Assembly (NCBI RefSeq): GCF_017355165.1
Contig: NZ_JADILK010000043.1
Coordinates: 1 to 37,212, forward strand
DNA: 37,212 nucleotides
DNA from: Bacillus sp. SD075
Lineage (GTDB): Bacteria > Bacillota > Bacilli > Bacillales > DSM-1321
Direction: 5' to 3'
Shown: piece by piece, positions 22,661 through 31,544 of the stretch
How positions within the stretch are numbered: the stretch's first letter is position 1
Layout of the letters: each line of letters starts with the position of its first letter
Position numbers and translations under genes: made by a program
The notes under the pieces: model-generated
Database searches by the model: none
What the model was told of the DNA's origin: nothing
Seen by the model: only the letters and a program-made list of their open reading frames with translations

Positions 22661-23368
22661 ATGATGGATGAATATGGACAAAAAGCATTATCGGAACTAG
22701 TATCATGGAAAAAGAAAGTGGCCAAGAAATCCGGCAGGCTTGAGCGGATGTCCAAAAAGGCGCAAATCAAATTGAATAGTTATATTCCGGACCGAGTGCA
22801 CAAAATGATTACGGATGGTATTAAAGGGATGATAGAGGCCGTATTATCAGGTTCAAAATATATGTCTAAAGAAAAAAATGTAGTGCTTCTATCCCTGCAG
22901 CAAAAAGAAGAATGGGTTGAGGAAACTGTAACGGCATATCGTAAAACGGCCGTTATAGAAGGTGTGGGAACCGGAGCGGCAGGGCTTTTAATTGGATTGG
23001 CTGATTTCCCATTACTGCTTAGCATCAAGATGAAGTTATTATTCGAGATATCCCGTATATACGGTTTCGATCCAAATAAATATGAGGAACGCCTGTTCAT
23101 TCTCCATATCTTCCAGATGGCATTTTCAAGCGAGGAAAAAAAATTGGAAACATTACGGGTGATAGAAGAATGGGATTCAGGGAATTGGCCGGAAATAGAC
23201 TGGCAAGATTTTCAGCAGGAATATCGCGATCACATCGATGTCATCAAAATGTTCCAGCTCGTTCCAGGTTTTGGGGCAGCTGTGGGTGCATATGCCAATC
23301 ATCATTTGTTGGAACATCTTGGGGAGACGGCCGTGAATTGTTACCGAATCAGACTTCTTAAAGTGTAA
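22661..23368 (+). CDS. ecsC: EcsC-family protein
   Basis: A 235-residue EcsC-domain protein. There is a basic N-terminal helical region (WKKKVAKKSGRLERMSKKAQIKL), a glycine/alanine-rich hydrophobic hairpin (VIEGVGTGAAGLLIGLADFPLLLSIKMKLLFEISRIYG, about 98-135) and a C-terminal GFGAAVGAYANHHLLEHLG segment. These are the conserved blocks of the family. GGAGGTG precedes two consecutive ATGs. In B. subtilis ecsC is third in the operon but dispensable for the Ecs phenotype. Here it has an intervening terminator and its own good ribosome-binding site. Molecular function unknown. Confidence 0.9.
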   Translation: MMDEYGQKALSELVSWKKKVAKKSGRLERMSKKAQIKLNSYIPDRVHKMITDGIKGMIEAVLSGSKYMSKEKNVVLLSLQQKEEWVEETVTAYRKTAVIEGVGTGAAGLLIGLADFPLLLSIKMKLLFEISRIYGFDPNKYEERLFILHIFQMAFSSEEKKLETLRVIEEWDSGNWPEIDWQDFQQEYRDHIDVIKMFQLVPGFGAAVGAYANHHLLEHLGETAVNCYRIRLLKV

Positions 23369-23395
23369 AGGGACGGGGATAACCCGTCCCTTTAC
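23365..23395. terminator. Bidirectional hairpin between ecsC and the M20 gene
   Basis: A perfect 13-bp stem (23365-23377 with 23383-23395) that includes the ecsC stop codon. The convergent M20 gene stops 3 bp beyond. Confidence 0.75.
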
Positions 23396-23397
23396 CA

Positions 23398-24609
23398 TTA
23401 CAGCAATAAAGATTCATTCACCTTTTGGGATGATTGTTTCTTATTGTGGTAGGTTACCGCTGCAGTGCCTAATATTTTGGCTGCAATGAGCATCGCTTTT
23501 TCATCAATGTCAAACATAGGATGATGATGCGGATATGTATGTTCATTTTCAGGCCTGGCCCCTGTAAAGAAGAATGTACCTTTTACATTTTGTAAATAAT
23601 AAGAAAAATCTTCACCTGTCATATCCGGCTCAATTTCCTCTGTAATCAAAACTTCCTTGACGGATTCAGTGCTTTCGATGAGGAATTTAGTTTCCTCAAC
23701 ATGTGGAATAACAGCTGGATAACCTTGAAAGTAGTGATATTCAAATGTACAGTCCGCAGCAAGGCAGGTCCCTTTAACAATCCGCTCCATTTCTTCGTTA
23801 ATGAATGAACGGACATCTTCCTTGAAAGTGCGGACGGTCCCGATTATTTTAGCCTTATCTGCTATGATGTTAAAGGCATTATCCGCTACAAAGGAACCGA
23901 CAGTAATGACTGCAGAATCTATTGGGTTCAGGCGCCGGCTTACTATTTGCTGTAGGGCCATGACTAGCTGAGAGCCGACTATGATTGCATCACGGGTTTT
24001 ATGCGGCTGGGCTCCATGTCCGCCCTGCCCTTGAATGATGATTTCAAAACGGTCAGAAGCTGCCATGAGGGGCCCAAAAGCGTATTGGACTGTTCCTGTG
24101 GGGACCGTAGCCCATAAATGGGTGCCGAAAATTACATCCACCCCATCAAGGCAGCCAGCATCAATCATTGGTTTTGCGCCACCAGGAGCATATTCTTCAG
24201 CATGCTGATGGATAAATATATATTCACCTTCTAGCTCATCCTTCAGCTCATTCAGATTTTTTGCAAGGACAAGGAGTGTCGCTGTATGGCCATCGTGTCC
24301 ACACGCATGCATGACCCCGGGTACGGAAGATTTATAGGGAACTTCTTTTTCATCTTGAATGGGTAAGGCGTCGAAATCAGCGCGCAATGCTACTGTTTTA
24401 CCAGGCTTATTGCCTGTAACCTTGGCAATAACACCATTTCCGCCTACATTTGTCCGGTGTTCGATTCCAAGTTTTTCATAATATCCAGCGATGAAGGCCG
24501 CCGTTTGGGTTTCTTGAAAAGAAAGCTCGGGATGTTGATGAAGATAACGCCTGATGGAAACCATTTCTTCATATGAACTATCTAGAAGATCGTGTAGTCG
24601 CTGTATCAT
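23398..24609 (-). CDS. yhaA: M20-family amidohydrolase (YhaA type)
   Basis: A 403-residue metal-dependent amidohydrolase of the aminoacylase/carboxypeptidase M20D group, cleaving N-acyl amino acids or related amides. Metal-ligand motifs seen: ALRADFDALP, MHACGHDGHT (Cys103, His105), IHQHAEE (Glu138-Glu139), FGTHLW (His164) and PHHHPMFDID near the C-terminus, plus the dimerisation-domain GGHGAQPH. Start is the ATG at 24609 behind GGGAGGTG. The frame extends upstream to 24669 without a site. Position after ecsC matches B. subtilis yhaA. Substrate unknown. Confidence 0.88.
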   Translation of the reverse strand: MIQRLHDLLDSSYEEMVSIRRYLHQHPELSFQETQTAAFIAGYYEKLGIEHRTNVGGNGVIAKVTGNKPGKTVALRADFDALPIQDEKEVPYKSSVPGVMHACGHDGHTATLLVLAKNLNELKDELEGEYIFIHQHAEEYAPGGAKPMIDAGCLDGVDVIFGTHLWATVPTGTVQYAFGPLMAASDRFEIIIQGQGGHGAQPHKTRDAIIVGSQLVMALQQIVSRRLNPIDSAVITVGSFVADNAFNIIADKAKIIGTVRTFKEDVRSFINEEMERIVKGTCLAADCTFEYHYFQGYPAVIPHVEETKFLIESTESVKEVLITEEIEPDMTGEDFSYYLQNVKGTFFFTGARPENEHTYPHHHPMFDIDEKAMLIAAKILGTAAVTYHNKKQSSQKVNESLLL

Positions 24610-24643
24610 TTGGCACCTCCCAATGATTAGTTTAATTGTAAAT

Positions 24644-24649
24644 AGTATA
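24644..24649 (-). promoter_or_regulatory. Extended -10 for the M20 gene
   Basis: TGATATACT on the minus strand, the same extended -10 as at trpP, 35 bp before the start codon. Confidence 0.45.
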
Positions 24650-24701
24650 TCATATTCTGAATAATCCAAAGAGAATTAAATACCTCGAGGAGCGATATAT
24701 A

Positions 24702-25343
24702 ATGATTAAATATTCCTGGATTGCTATGGTTTTGCTTTGCTTGTTGCCATTCTTTTTTTTGGTGCATGAAATCCAGAGTGAGAATACGTTAGCGTTCGAT
24801 ACATATATTTCGGACCTGTTTTCCGTAAGTGAAAATACTTTTTCGTTCACTTTCTTCAAGTCCATTACCTATCTTGGGAAATCCAAGTTCATCGGTTTTG
24901 GAAGCTTACTATGTGTTCTATATTTGTGGATAATAAAGAAGGATTATTGGACTATGGCCGTATTCTCTATCGGAATCGCTGGGGGCGATGTATTAAACGG
25001 GTGGATAAAAAATCATATTCAAAGAGAGCGCCCAGAAAATCATTTGGTGGAGATTGCCGGCTTCAGTTTTCCAAGCGGCCACGCAATGGTAGGCTTTATA
25101 TTCTTCAGTATGGTTGCTTATTTAATTATTAAAGATGTTAAAGGAGACTCATTGAAATGGGCAGTGGGAATCGGCTTCGTTTGTATGGTTCTGCTCATTG
25201 GAGTCAGCAGGATTATTATGAAAGTTCATTTCCCAACTGATATCTTGGCAGGTTTTTCACTAGGAGCTGCATATAGTTTAACCTTGTTTAATTTGTATAA
25301 GTCCTGGGGCGAAGAGTACTTTGAAAAACGGATTATTAGATGA
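24702..25343 (+). CDS. PAP2-family membrane phosphatase
   Basis: A 213-residue phosphatidic-acid-phosphatase type 2 protein, as in undecaprenyl-diphosphate or lipid phosphatases. All three motifs are intact: KNHIQRERP (Lys103-Arg110), PSGH (124-127) and SRIIMKVHFPTD (Arg170, His176, Asp180). About six membrane helices are expected, with the active site on the outer face. AGGAGCG precedes ATG 24702. It is divergent from the M20 gene. The exact substrate cannot be told from sequence; B. subtilis has several such paralogues (for example BcrC, YodM, PgpB). Confidence 0.88.
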   Translation: MIKYSWIAMVLLCLLPFFFLVHEIQSENTLAFDTYISDLFSVSENTFSFTFFKSITYLGKSKFIGFGSLLCVLYLWIIKKDYWTMAVFSIGIAGGDVLNGWIKNHIQRERPENHLVEIAGFSFPSGHAMVGFIFFSMVAYLIIKDVKGDSLKWAVGIGFVCMVLLIGVSRIIMKVHFPTDILAGFSLGAAYSLTLFNLYKSWGEEYFEKRIIR

Positions 25344-25451
25344 AATATATGTAAATATCGGTTGCATTTCCCCGGAAATAAAGAAGGAATTTGTCGGATT
25401 GTTATGATTTTTGGGCCGCCCAAAATAAAGGTCTGTATTACTATGAATTCA

Positions 25452-25486
25452 AAGAGGCCCACCTACGAGGGATGGGCCTCTTATTT
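25452..25486. terminator. Bidirectional terminator between PAP2 gene and hmoB
   Basis: AAGAGGCCCA (25452-25461) pairs perfectly with TGGGCCTCTT (25473-25482), flanked by ATTTTA on the right. Confidence 0.85.
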
Positions 25487-25491
25487 TAGCA

Positions 25492-26007
25492 TTACTCTTC
25501 TGAATCCTTCACCAAAGTATACTGCGTTACATAGGCTTCACCTGAAAACATCTTCTGGGTGGAATTCGTAACGGGAGCTTTGGAGTCGATGTTATGCGCC
25601 TTCTGAAAGGAACTGGATTTCTTCCAGTTCAAGAAATCGGTTTGTTTCTCCCAAATCGTTAAGATTACATAAGTATCAGAGTTGATTGGCCGCAGTACAC
25701 GAAGTGCGACGAAACCTGGTTCATTTTCGATGAATCCGGCCCTGTTTTTAAAACGATATTCAAATACCGGCCGGCCTTCTTCACTGACAGGTATATTGTT
25801 CATGACTACATACCCGTGATCCTGAAGGTTTCCTTTCCCATCAACTACTTCATACTTACGTGGAGAGCTGAAGATCGTTTTACCAGCTGTTTCATGTAAA
25901 AGTACTGCAGTTCCAGGATTTTGCATAAGTAATATTTTTTCATTCGGATGCTTATCTTTTTTGATTTTTAAAAAATCGAAACTGCCTGATGTGATGAATA
26001 CATTCAT
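25492..26007 (-). CDS. hmoB: HmoB-like haem-degrading monooxygenase
   Basis: A 171-residue protein with a variable N-terminal half and a C-terminal antibiotic-biosynthesis-monooxygenase (ABM) domain (about 75-160: FKNRAGFIENEPGFVALRVLRP, YVILTIWEKQTDFLNWKKSSSFQKAH). This is the arrangement of B. subtilis HmoB (YhgC), which opens haem and frees iron. The asparagine and histidine region of the IsdG-like fold is present in outline, but I did not assign each ligand. Start at 26007, with GGAGGG upstream. It is divergent from hemE, so haem breakdown and synthesis genes share one intergenic region, as in B. subtilis. Confidence 0.87.
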   Translation of the reverse strand: MNVFITSGSFDFLKIKKDKHPNEKILLMQNPGTAVLLHETAGKTIFSSPRKYEVVDGKGNLQDHGYVVMNNIPVSEEGRPVFEYRFKNRAGFIENEPGFVALRVLRPINSDTYVILTIWEKQTDFLNWKKSSSFQKAHNIDSKAPVTNSTQKMFSGEAYVTQYTLVKDSEE

Positions 26008-26278
26008 AAATTTCCCTCCAATATCTATATAGTACCTGTATACCCATTTTACCCAATGAGTAGTGCTTTTACCATTTGTATACGAACCTTTAGGCTTGGA
26101 TACAGGTAAGATACATATAAAAACGTCGATTTTCTGACAAATATATAGGTTGGCTATACTTCTATTATAGAAAAAGCTATAGTTTAAGGAGATACGATTT
26201 GAAATTCAACATCCTTCTGATATTCTATGTAGGTAATGAATAAAAATAGAAACGTGATTGCTTGAAAGGTGGATATTA

Positions 26279-27322
26279 ATGTCTAAGGAAATTACGAATG
26301 ATACATTTTTAAAAGCTGCGAGAGGAGAGAAAACGGATCATGTGCCTGTTTGGTATATGCGACAGGCTGGCCGTTCACAGCCGGAATACCGTAAATTGAA
26401 AGAGAAGTACTCCCTTTTTGAAATTACTCATCAGCCGGAACTATGCGCTTATGTGACTAGATTGCCAGTTGAGCAATATGATGTAGACGCTGCGATTTTA
26501 TATAAAGATATAATGACACCGCTACCAGCCATTGGTGTCGATGTTGAGATTAAGTCCGGAATCGGTCCAGTCATAGCCAATCCGATCCAATCAGTGACAG
26601 ATGTTGAAAAATTAGGTGAATTGAACCCAGAGAAGGACATCCCATATGTGTTGGACACGATCAAATTATTGACTGCGGAGCAATTGTCCGTTCCTTTGAT
26701 CGGTTTCTCCGGGGCACCGTTCACCATTGCTTCATACATGATTGAAGGCGGCCCTTCCAAAAACTATAATAAGACGAAAGCTTTCATGTATTCCGAGCCA
26801 AAGGCCTGGTTTGCATTAATGGATAAGTTAGCGGATATGATCATCATCTATGTCAAGTCACAAATTAAAGCCGGGGTTAAAGCAATCCAAATCTTTGATT
26901 CATGGGTGGGTGCTTTGAATGTTGAAGATTACCGCATATTCATCAAGCCAATCATGACTCGTATCTTTTCTTCATTGCGTGAAGAAAATGTACCGCTAAT
27001 CATGTTCGGGGTCGGCGCAAGTCACTTGGCACTTGAGTGGAATGATCTTCCGATTGATGTTGTCGGGCTTGATTGGAGACTACCAATTACAGAAGCAAGA
27101 CAAATGGGAATACAGAAAACGGTACAGGGTAATCTTGATCCTGCCCTGCTATTATCATCATGGGATGTTATAGAAGAACGGACGAAAAGGATCCTGGATC
27201 AGGGCATGGAACAAGATGGCTACATCTTTAATCTTGGGCATGGGGTTTTCCCTTCCGTAAATCCGGAAACACTGAAGAGGTTGACCGCTTTCATTCATGA
27301 ATATTCATCAAAAATGAAGTAA
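26279..27322 (+). CDS. hemE: Uroporphyrinogen decarboxylase
   Basis: A 347-residue enzyme that removes four acetate carboxyls from uroporphyrinogen III to give coproporphyrinogen III. Seen: [17 protein letters not shown] (substrate-binding arginines), [38 protein letters not shown] and QGNLDP, all standard family signatures. Start is the ATG at 26279, with AAAGGTGG six bases upstream. The TTG at 26258 would include that site. hemH follows after 78 bp. Upstream a weak CTGACA/TATACT pair (spacing 15) could be the promoter. Confidence 0.95.
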   Translation: MSKEITNDTFLKAARGEKTDHVPVWYMRQAGRSQPEYRKLKEKYSLFEITHQPELCAYVTRLPVEQYDVDAAILYKDIMTPLPAIGVDVEIKSGIGPVIANPIQSVTDVEKLGELNPEKDIPYVLDTIKLLTAEQLSVPLIGFSGAPFTIASYMIEGGPSKNYNKTKAFMYSEPKAWFALMDKLADMIIIYVKSQIKAGVKAIQIFDSWVGALNVEDYRIFIKPIMTRIFSSLREENVPLIMFGVGASHLALEWNDLPIDVVGLDWRLPITEARQMGIQKTVQGNLDPALLLSSWDVIEERTKRILDQGMEQDGYIFNLGHGVFPSVNPETLKRLTAFIHEYSSKMK

Positions 27323-27400
27323 GGTGAGCGAACCATTTGCTAAAAATACTTAATTGGATGCACAATAAAAGAACGAAATCTTTAAAAGAGGTGTAACTTC

Positions 27401-28336
27401 ATGTCAAGAAAAAAAATGGGCCTTTTAGTCATGGCTTATGGTACTCCGTACACTGAAGGGGATATTGAAAGATATTATACACATATTCGTCATGGTAGAC
27501 GGCCAAGCACCGAATTGATTGCCGACCTAAAAGGCAGATATGAAGCGATCGGTGGATTATCCCCGCTTGCAAAAATAACAGCAGGACAAGCTGAAGCACT
27601 TGAAAAGAGATTGAATTCCGTTCAGGAGGAAGTTGAATTCAAGGCATATCTTGGACTGAAACATATTGAACCTTTTGTAGAAGACGCAGTGAAACAAATG
27701 CATGATGATGGAATCAAAGAAGCGGTCAGTATAGTATTGGCACCGCATTTTTCAACATTCAGCGTGAAGTCTTACAATGGGCGTGCCGAGGATGAAGCCG
27801 CAAAATTGGGGGACCTGACCATCACTTCCGTTGAAAGTTGGTATGATGAGCCAAAATTCATTCAATATTGGGTAGACCAAGTAAAAGAAGTAATCGGGAA
27901 AATGACCTCGGAAGAACACGATAATTTCGCTTTGATTGTGTCGGCACATAGCCTCCCTGAAAAAATCTTGCAATCAGGAGATCCGTATCCAAATCAACTT
28001 GAAGAAACCGCAGACATGATTGCTAAAGGTGCAGGGGTTACAAATTATGCAGTGGGCTGGCAAAGCGCTGGACAAACACCTGAACCATGGTTGGGACCTG
28101 ATGTACAGGATTTAACCAGAGATCTTCATCAAGCAAAAGGTTATAAAGCTTTCATTTATATTCCCGTGGGCTTTGTTGCGGAGCACCTTGAAGTCCTTTA
28201 TGATAACGACTATGAATGTAAGGTTGTGACGGAAGATATTGGTGCAGCCTACTATAGACCGGATATGCCTAATGTTAAACCTGAATTCATCGATGCTTTG
28301 GCCACAATCATTTTAAATAAATTACAGGAAAAGTGA
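27401..28336 (+). CDS. hemH: Coproporphyrin ferrochelatase
   Basis: 311 residues. It inserts Fe2+ into coproporphyrin III in the Gram-positive haem route. The metal-site residues match B. subtilis numbering: His183 in SAHSLPE and Glu264 in [10 protein letters not shown]. Tyr13 in MAYGTP is the proximal ligand. It follows hemE in one operon. In B. subtilis hemY (coproporphyrinogen oxidase) comes next, but here a TetR gene does, so the oxidase must lie elsewhere. The ribosome-binding site AGAGGTGT precedes ATG 27401. Confidence 0.95.
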   Translation: MSRKKMGLLVMAYGTPYTEGDIERYYTHIRHGRRPSTELIADLKGRYEAIGGLSPLAKITAGQAEALEKRLNSVQEEVEFKAYLGLKHIEPFVEDAVKQMHDDGIKEAVSIVLAPHFSTFSVKSYNGRAEDEAAKLGDLTITSVESWYDEPKFIQYWVDQVKEVIGKMTSEEHDNFALIVSAHSLPEKILQSGDPYPNQLEETADMIAKGAGVTNYAVGWQSAGQTPEPWLGPDVQDLTRDLHQAKGYKAFIYIPVGFVAEHLEVLYDNDYECKVVTEDIGAAYYRPDMPNVKPEFIDALATIILNKLQEK

Positions 28337-28471
28337 TCATTCAATAGAGGTAAGTAGTGTAATCATGCTGCCATGTGCTCTACATATTTTCATATGAAGT
28401 TGATATTTTGAAAAAGTGGCTGTCCAATAAGGAGGATGGCCATTGTTTCTCTAAAAAAATTGAAAATTCAA

Positions 28472-28500
28472 TTGAAAAGTCTGAATATTTTTGTTATGAT
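28472..28500 (+). promoter_or_regulatory. yhgD promoter
   Basis: TTGAAA (28472-28477), 17 bp, TATGAT (28495-28500). A loose dyad TGACT...GGTCA (28515-28537) lies just downstream of the predicted transcription start and could be an autoregulatory operator. Confidence 0.65.
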
Positions 28501-28552
28501 ATCGTTGAACATAATGACTGTTTTGTCCGTTTGGTCAGGATTGAGGTGTGAA

Positions 28553-29128
28553 ATGTCTGTTGATCGTAAAAAATTAATCTTAGAAGCCGCGACCAAGTCG
28601 TTTTCCCTTTTTGGATATAAGGCAACGACGATGGATCAAGTCGCTAAAATTGCCAATGTGGGAAAAGGGACCATTTATACCTTTTATAAAAATAAGGAAG
28701 AGCTGTTTAAAGAAATCGTTCAGCGGATGATAGAGGAAATGAAGTATGAGGCGGAACAATCTTTGGATGACCAACTCTCCTTTTTTGAAAATCTGCATCG
28801 GGCCGTTTATCGAATTCTGGAGTTCAGGCAGGAACATCAATTATCTTTAAAACTTCTTCAAGAAGAGCGGGAAATTGGTACGCCAGCCGTTCAGGAAATG
28901 GTTAATGAAATGGAAGAAGCCATTGTATCCTACATTAAGGAAAAACTAAAAATAGCGATTGATAAGGGCTATATACAGCCTTGCGATCCAGAGATAACAG
29001 CTTTCCTGATGCTAAAGATGTACCTTGCCCTGATTTTTGATTGGGAAAGGAACCATGCCCCATTAGAGAAAGAGGAAATTGCTGAACTATTTAAAATATA
29101 CCTGTTCAAAGGATTATCCGTGACGTGA
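28553..29128 (+). CDS. yhgD: TetR-family transcriptional regulator (YhgD)
   Basis: 191 residues, the same size as B. subtilis YhgD. An N-terminal TetR helix-turn-helix (TMDQVAKIANVGKGTIYTFYKNKEELF, about 26-52) is followed by an all-helical ligand/dimer domain. Start is ATG 28553 behind GAGGTGTG. The frame runs 39 codons further upstream, but that part overlaps the promoter. It follows hemH by about 215 bp with its own promoter. The usual B. subtilis partner yhgE (membrane protein) is not next to it, so its target is unclear. Ligand unknown. Confidence 0.88.
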   Translation: MSVDRKKLILEAATKSFSLFGYKATTMDQVAKIANVGKGTIYTFYKNKEELFKEIVQRMIEEMKYEAEQSLDDQLSFFENLHRAVYRILEFRQEHQLSLKLLQEEREIGTPAVQEMVNEMEEAIVSYIKEKLKIAIDKGYIQPCDPEITAFLMLKMYLALIFDWERNHAPLEKEEIAELFKIYLFKGLSVT

Positions 29129-29162
29129 TAATTCAACTTTTTTTGCTTTAAGGCAGTGAAAC

Positions 29163-29224
29163 CCCCAATACAAAGAAGAGATACCGATTGTCGGTATCTC
29201 TTCTTTGTATTGGGGATGTTTTTC
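29163..29224. terminator. 25-bp perfect hairpin between yhgD and yhfH
   Basis: 29163-29187 is the exact reverse complement of 29191-29215, with only a 3-nt loop (TTG). ATGTTTTTC follows on the plus strand. It probably ends yhgD and perhaps the convergent yhfH transcript. Confidence 0.8.
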
Positions 29225-29293
29225 AGTTGCGAAATCGAACCTTATATGAAAGCATCCTGCTATTTGGGAAGCGGATGGTGAAACACAAGACTA

Positions 29294-29422
29294 CTACTCT
29301 CCAGAAAGGCAATGATCACATTGGTTTCCATAACATTCGTGCTGTTCTTCAATTTTTTTTCCGCATTCAGTGCATTGTTTCGGAGGCAGGTTTTTAAAGA
29401 ACTCAACGCTACTTTGAATCAT
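29294..29422 (-). CDS. yhfH: YhfH, 42-aa zinc-ribbon-like protein
   Basis: 42 residues, MIQSSVEFFKNLPPKQ followed by CTECGKK and CDHC: two CxxC pairs about 18 residues apart, forming a likely zinc ribbon. I recognise this as YhfH from sequence and from its place before yhfI. Start 29422 has AGGAG nine bases upstream. A second in-frame ATG (29428) is too close to that site. A strong promoter lies just upstream. Plus-strand ORFs over the same DNA lack ribosome-binding sites and are shadows. Function unknown. Confidence 0.85.
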   Translation of the reverse strand: MIQSSVEFFKNLPPKQCTECGKKIEEQHECYGNQCDHCLSGE

Positions 29423-29469
29423 GAACATCATCTCCTGAATTTTTTTATTATTCGCTTTTCTATAGATTT

Positions 29470-29498
29470 ATTGTATTATAACAGAACTGTAAAGTCAA
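29470..29498 (-). promoter_or_regulatory. yhfH promoter
   Basis: Minus strand TTGACT (29498-29493), 17 bp, TACAAT (29475-29470), about 50 bp upstream of the yhfH start. Confidence 0.7.
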
Positions 29499-29595
29499 TG
29501 AATGTTTTATAACATAAGTAAAAAAGGTGAAATAAGGGGAAGAATAGTTTATATTAATGGGGAAGTCATTGAGAGAAAAAAAGGAGTGCCTAAGC

Positions 29596-30330
29596 ATGAA
29601 AATCACCGTAATTGGCTGCTGGGGCGGTTATCCAGCTAAAAATGAGGCAAGTTCCGGCTATTTGCTTGAATATGAAGATTTTCGGATTCTGCTTGATTGT
29701 GGCAGCGGTGTTCTATCACAGCTACAAAACCACATGAAGCCGGAGGACCTTGGTGCAGTTGTATTATCCCACTATCATCCGGATCATGTAGCGGATATTG
29801 GTGTCCTGCAGCACGCTGCGTTTATCCAGCAGATATTAGGCAGCGAAAAAAGGAATATTCCTATTTATGGTCATGATTTAGACGAAGGCGAATTTGGTAA
29901 GTTAACTTATAAAGACGTGACAAAGGGGATAGCCTACTCTGCTGATCACCCCATAACCATTGGACCGTGTAAATTTACGTTCATGAAAACAAAACATCCA
30001 GTACCTTGTTTTGCAATGAGGATTGAAGCTGAAAACCATTCGATAGTTTACACAGGTGACAGTTCATATATGGATGAGCTTGCAGATTTCGCTAAAGACG
30101 CTAATGTTTTATTATGTGAAAGTAACTTTTACAGTGATATGGATGGTTCAAAGGCGGGGCATATGACGGCAAGAGAAGCGGGCATGTTAGCAGAAAAGGC
30201 TGATGTCCAGCTTTTGCTGTTAACTCATCTCCCTCATTATGGGAATCTAGATCAACTGAAAAAAGAAGCATCCGAGGTATTCAAAAGGGAAATAGCAGTT
30301 GCCAAAACCAATCTCGAATTCCAACTATAA
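29596..30330 (+). CDS. yhfI: YhfI, metallo-beta-lactamase-fold hydrolase
   Basis: 244 residues, matching B. subtilis YhfI in length. The MBL metal motif SHYHPDHVAD (His59, His61, Asp63, His64), later KTKHPVPC, VYTGDSSY and LLTHLPHYG give the full set of ligands of an RNase Z-like or lactonase-like hydrolase. Start is the ATG at 29596, nine bases after AAGGAG. The ATG at 29557 precedes that site. It forms a two-gene unit with lplJ 45 bp downstream. Substrate unknown. Confidence 0.88.
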   Translation: MKITVIGCWGGYPAKNEASSGYLLEYEDFRILLDCGSGVLSQLQNHMKPEDLGAVVLSHYHPDHVADIGVLQHAAFIQQILGSEKRNIPIYGHDLDEGEFGKLTYKDVTKGIAYSADHPITIGPCKFTFMKTKHPVPCFAMRIEAENHSIVYTGDSSYMDELADFAKDANVLLCESNFYSDMDGSKAGHMTAREAGMLAEKADVQLLLLTHLPHYGNLDQLKKEASEVFKREIAVAKTNLEFQL

Positions 30331-30375
30331 ATGATACATCTGTGATATGAAGTCTACAAGGAGGAAGGAACAACT

Positions 30376-31365
30376 GTGCTTTTTATTGATAATAAGGGAA
30401 TTACAGATCCAAGAATTAACCTGGCCATCGAAGAATATGCGCTTAAACATTTAAATATAGATGAGACCTATCTTCTTTTTTACATTAATCGTCCTTCAAT
30501 CATCATAGGTAGAAATCAAAATACGATTGAAGAAATCAATGCCGATTATGTAGATGGAAATGGCATTACAGTCGTTCGCCGCCTTTCCGGGGGGGGAGCG
30601 GTTTATCATGACCTAGGGAATCTCAATTTCAGTTTCATCACGGGGGATGATGGAGATAGTTTCCACAATTTTAAAAAATTCACTAATCCTGTCGTGGAAA
30701 CGCTTGAGAAACTTGGAATACATGCTGAATTGAGCGGTCGTAACGATATTTTGGCTGAAGGAAAGAAAATCTCGGGAAACGCGATGTTTTCAACAAAGGG
30801 CAGAATGTTCAGTCATGGAACATTGCTGTTTCAATCAGAAGTGGATCACATTGTATCCGCTTTAAAAGTGAAAAAAGATAAAATCGAGTCAAAAGGGATT
30901 AAATCGATAAGAAGCCGTGTGGGTAATATCGCTGATTTCTTAAATGAACCGATGTCTGTTGAAGAATTCCGTTCATTCCTTCTGCAAAATATTTTCAAAG
31001 ATAGCGGAAAGGTTACAGAGTATGTTTTAACGGAGACGGATTGGGCGAAAATTCACAAAATCTCGGAAGAAAGGTATCAAAACTGGGAGTGGAATTACGG
31101 GAAATCACCTAAATTCAACTTGCAAAACTCACAGAGATTCGCTGTGGGATCTGTTGACATTCGCCTAGAAGTGAACAGGGGAATCATTGAAAATTGTAAA
31201 ATCTACGGTGATTTCTTCGGGGTCGGAGAGGTTGCGGATATTGAACAAAAGCTTACTGGAACACGCTATGAAAAAGAAGCAATCAGCGGTGTACTAGATG
31301 AGGTAGATGTACGTCATTATTTTGGCAATGTAACAAAAGAAGAAATATTGGCTTTAATATATTAA
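30376..31365 (+). CDS. lplJ: Lipoate--protein ligase
   Basis: A 329-residue LplA-type ligase that attaches lipoate to lipoyl domains of 2-oxoacid dehydrogenases and GcvH via lipoyl-AMP. Seen: RRLSGGGAVYHDLGNLNFSF (the glycine-rich loop), GRNDILAEGKKISGNAM with the catalytic lysine, FSHGTLLF, and a C-terminal accessory domain (WNYGKSPKFN, GVGEVADIEQKL). Start is a GTG behind AAGGAGGAAGGAA. Same size and location as B. subtilis LplJ (YhfJ). A terminator follows. Confidence 0.94.
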   Translation: MLFIDNKGITDPRINLAIEEYALKHLNIDETYLLFYINRPSIIIGRNQNTIEEINADYVDGNGITVVRRLSGGGAVYHDLGNLNFSFITGDDGDSFHNFKKFTNPVVETLEKLGIHAELSGRNDILAEGKKISGNAMFSTKGRMFSHGTLLFQSEVDHIVSALKVKKDKIESKGIKSIRSRVGNIADFLNEPMSVEEFRSFLLQNIFKDSGKVTEYVLTETDWAKIHKISEERYQNWEWNYGKSPKFNLQNSQRFAVGSVDIRLEVNRGIIENCKIYGDFFGVGEVADIEQKLTGTRYEKEAISGVLDEVDVRHYFGNVTKEEILALIY

Positions 31366-31370
31366 GCCTA

Positions 31371-31403
31371 AAAAGCCGTCCCGACTTAATAGGACGGCTT
31401 TTG
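31371..31403 (+). terminator. Intrinsic terminator after lplJ
   Basis: AAAAGCCGTCC (31371-31381) pairs with GGACGGCTTTT (31392-31402). Confidence 0.85.
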
Positions 31404-31445
31404 TGTCTAATAATGACAGTAATTGCTTGAATATGGATAAAATTG

Positions 31446-31474
31446 TTGCTGTGAGTACTTTCTTTTAATATAAT
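31446..31474 (+). promoter_or_regulatory. lcfB promoter
   Basis: TTGCTG (31446-31451), exactly 17 bp, consensus TATAAT (31469-31474). The predicted transcript start is near 31481. Confidence 0.75.
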
Positions 31475-31501
31475 GAAAGTGTATTTAGTTCACTAAAAAA
31501 A

Positions 31502-31519
31502 TGAATGATTATTCATTCA
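31502..31519. promoter_or_regulatory. FadR box upstream of lcfB
   Basis: TGAATGATTATTCATTCA is a perfect match to the Bacillus FadR (YsiA) consensus TGAATGANTANTCATTCA. It lies about 20 bp downstream of the predicted transcription start, a position suited to repression until long-chain acyl-CoA releases FadR. Confidence 0.92.
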
Positions 31520-31544
31520 TGCTATTTGCAGGGGAGGGAGAAAG

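Noticed and set aside
28436..28552. N-terminal extension of yhgD by 39 residues
   Set aside because: This part contains the promoter (TTGAAA-17-TATGAT). The ATG at 28553 has GAGGTGTG and gives the usual 191-residue protein.
29188..29512. Two plus-strand ORFs of 66-69 codons
   Set aside because: They overlap the perfect hairpin and are antisense to yhfH, which has a strong promoter, ribosome-binding site and two CxxC motifs. Neither plus-strand ORF has a usable ribosome-binding site.
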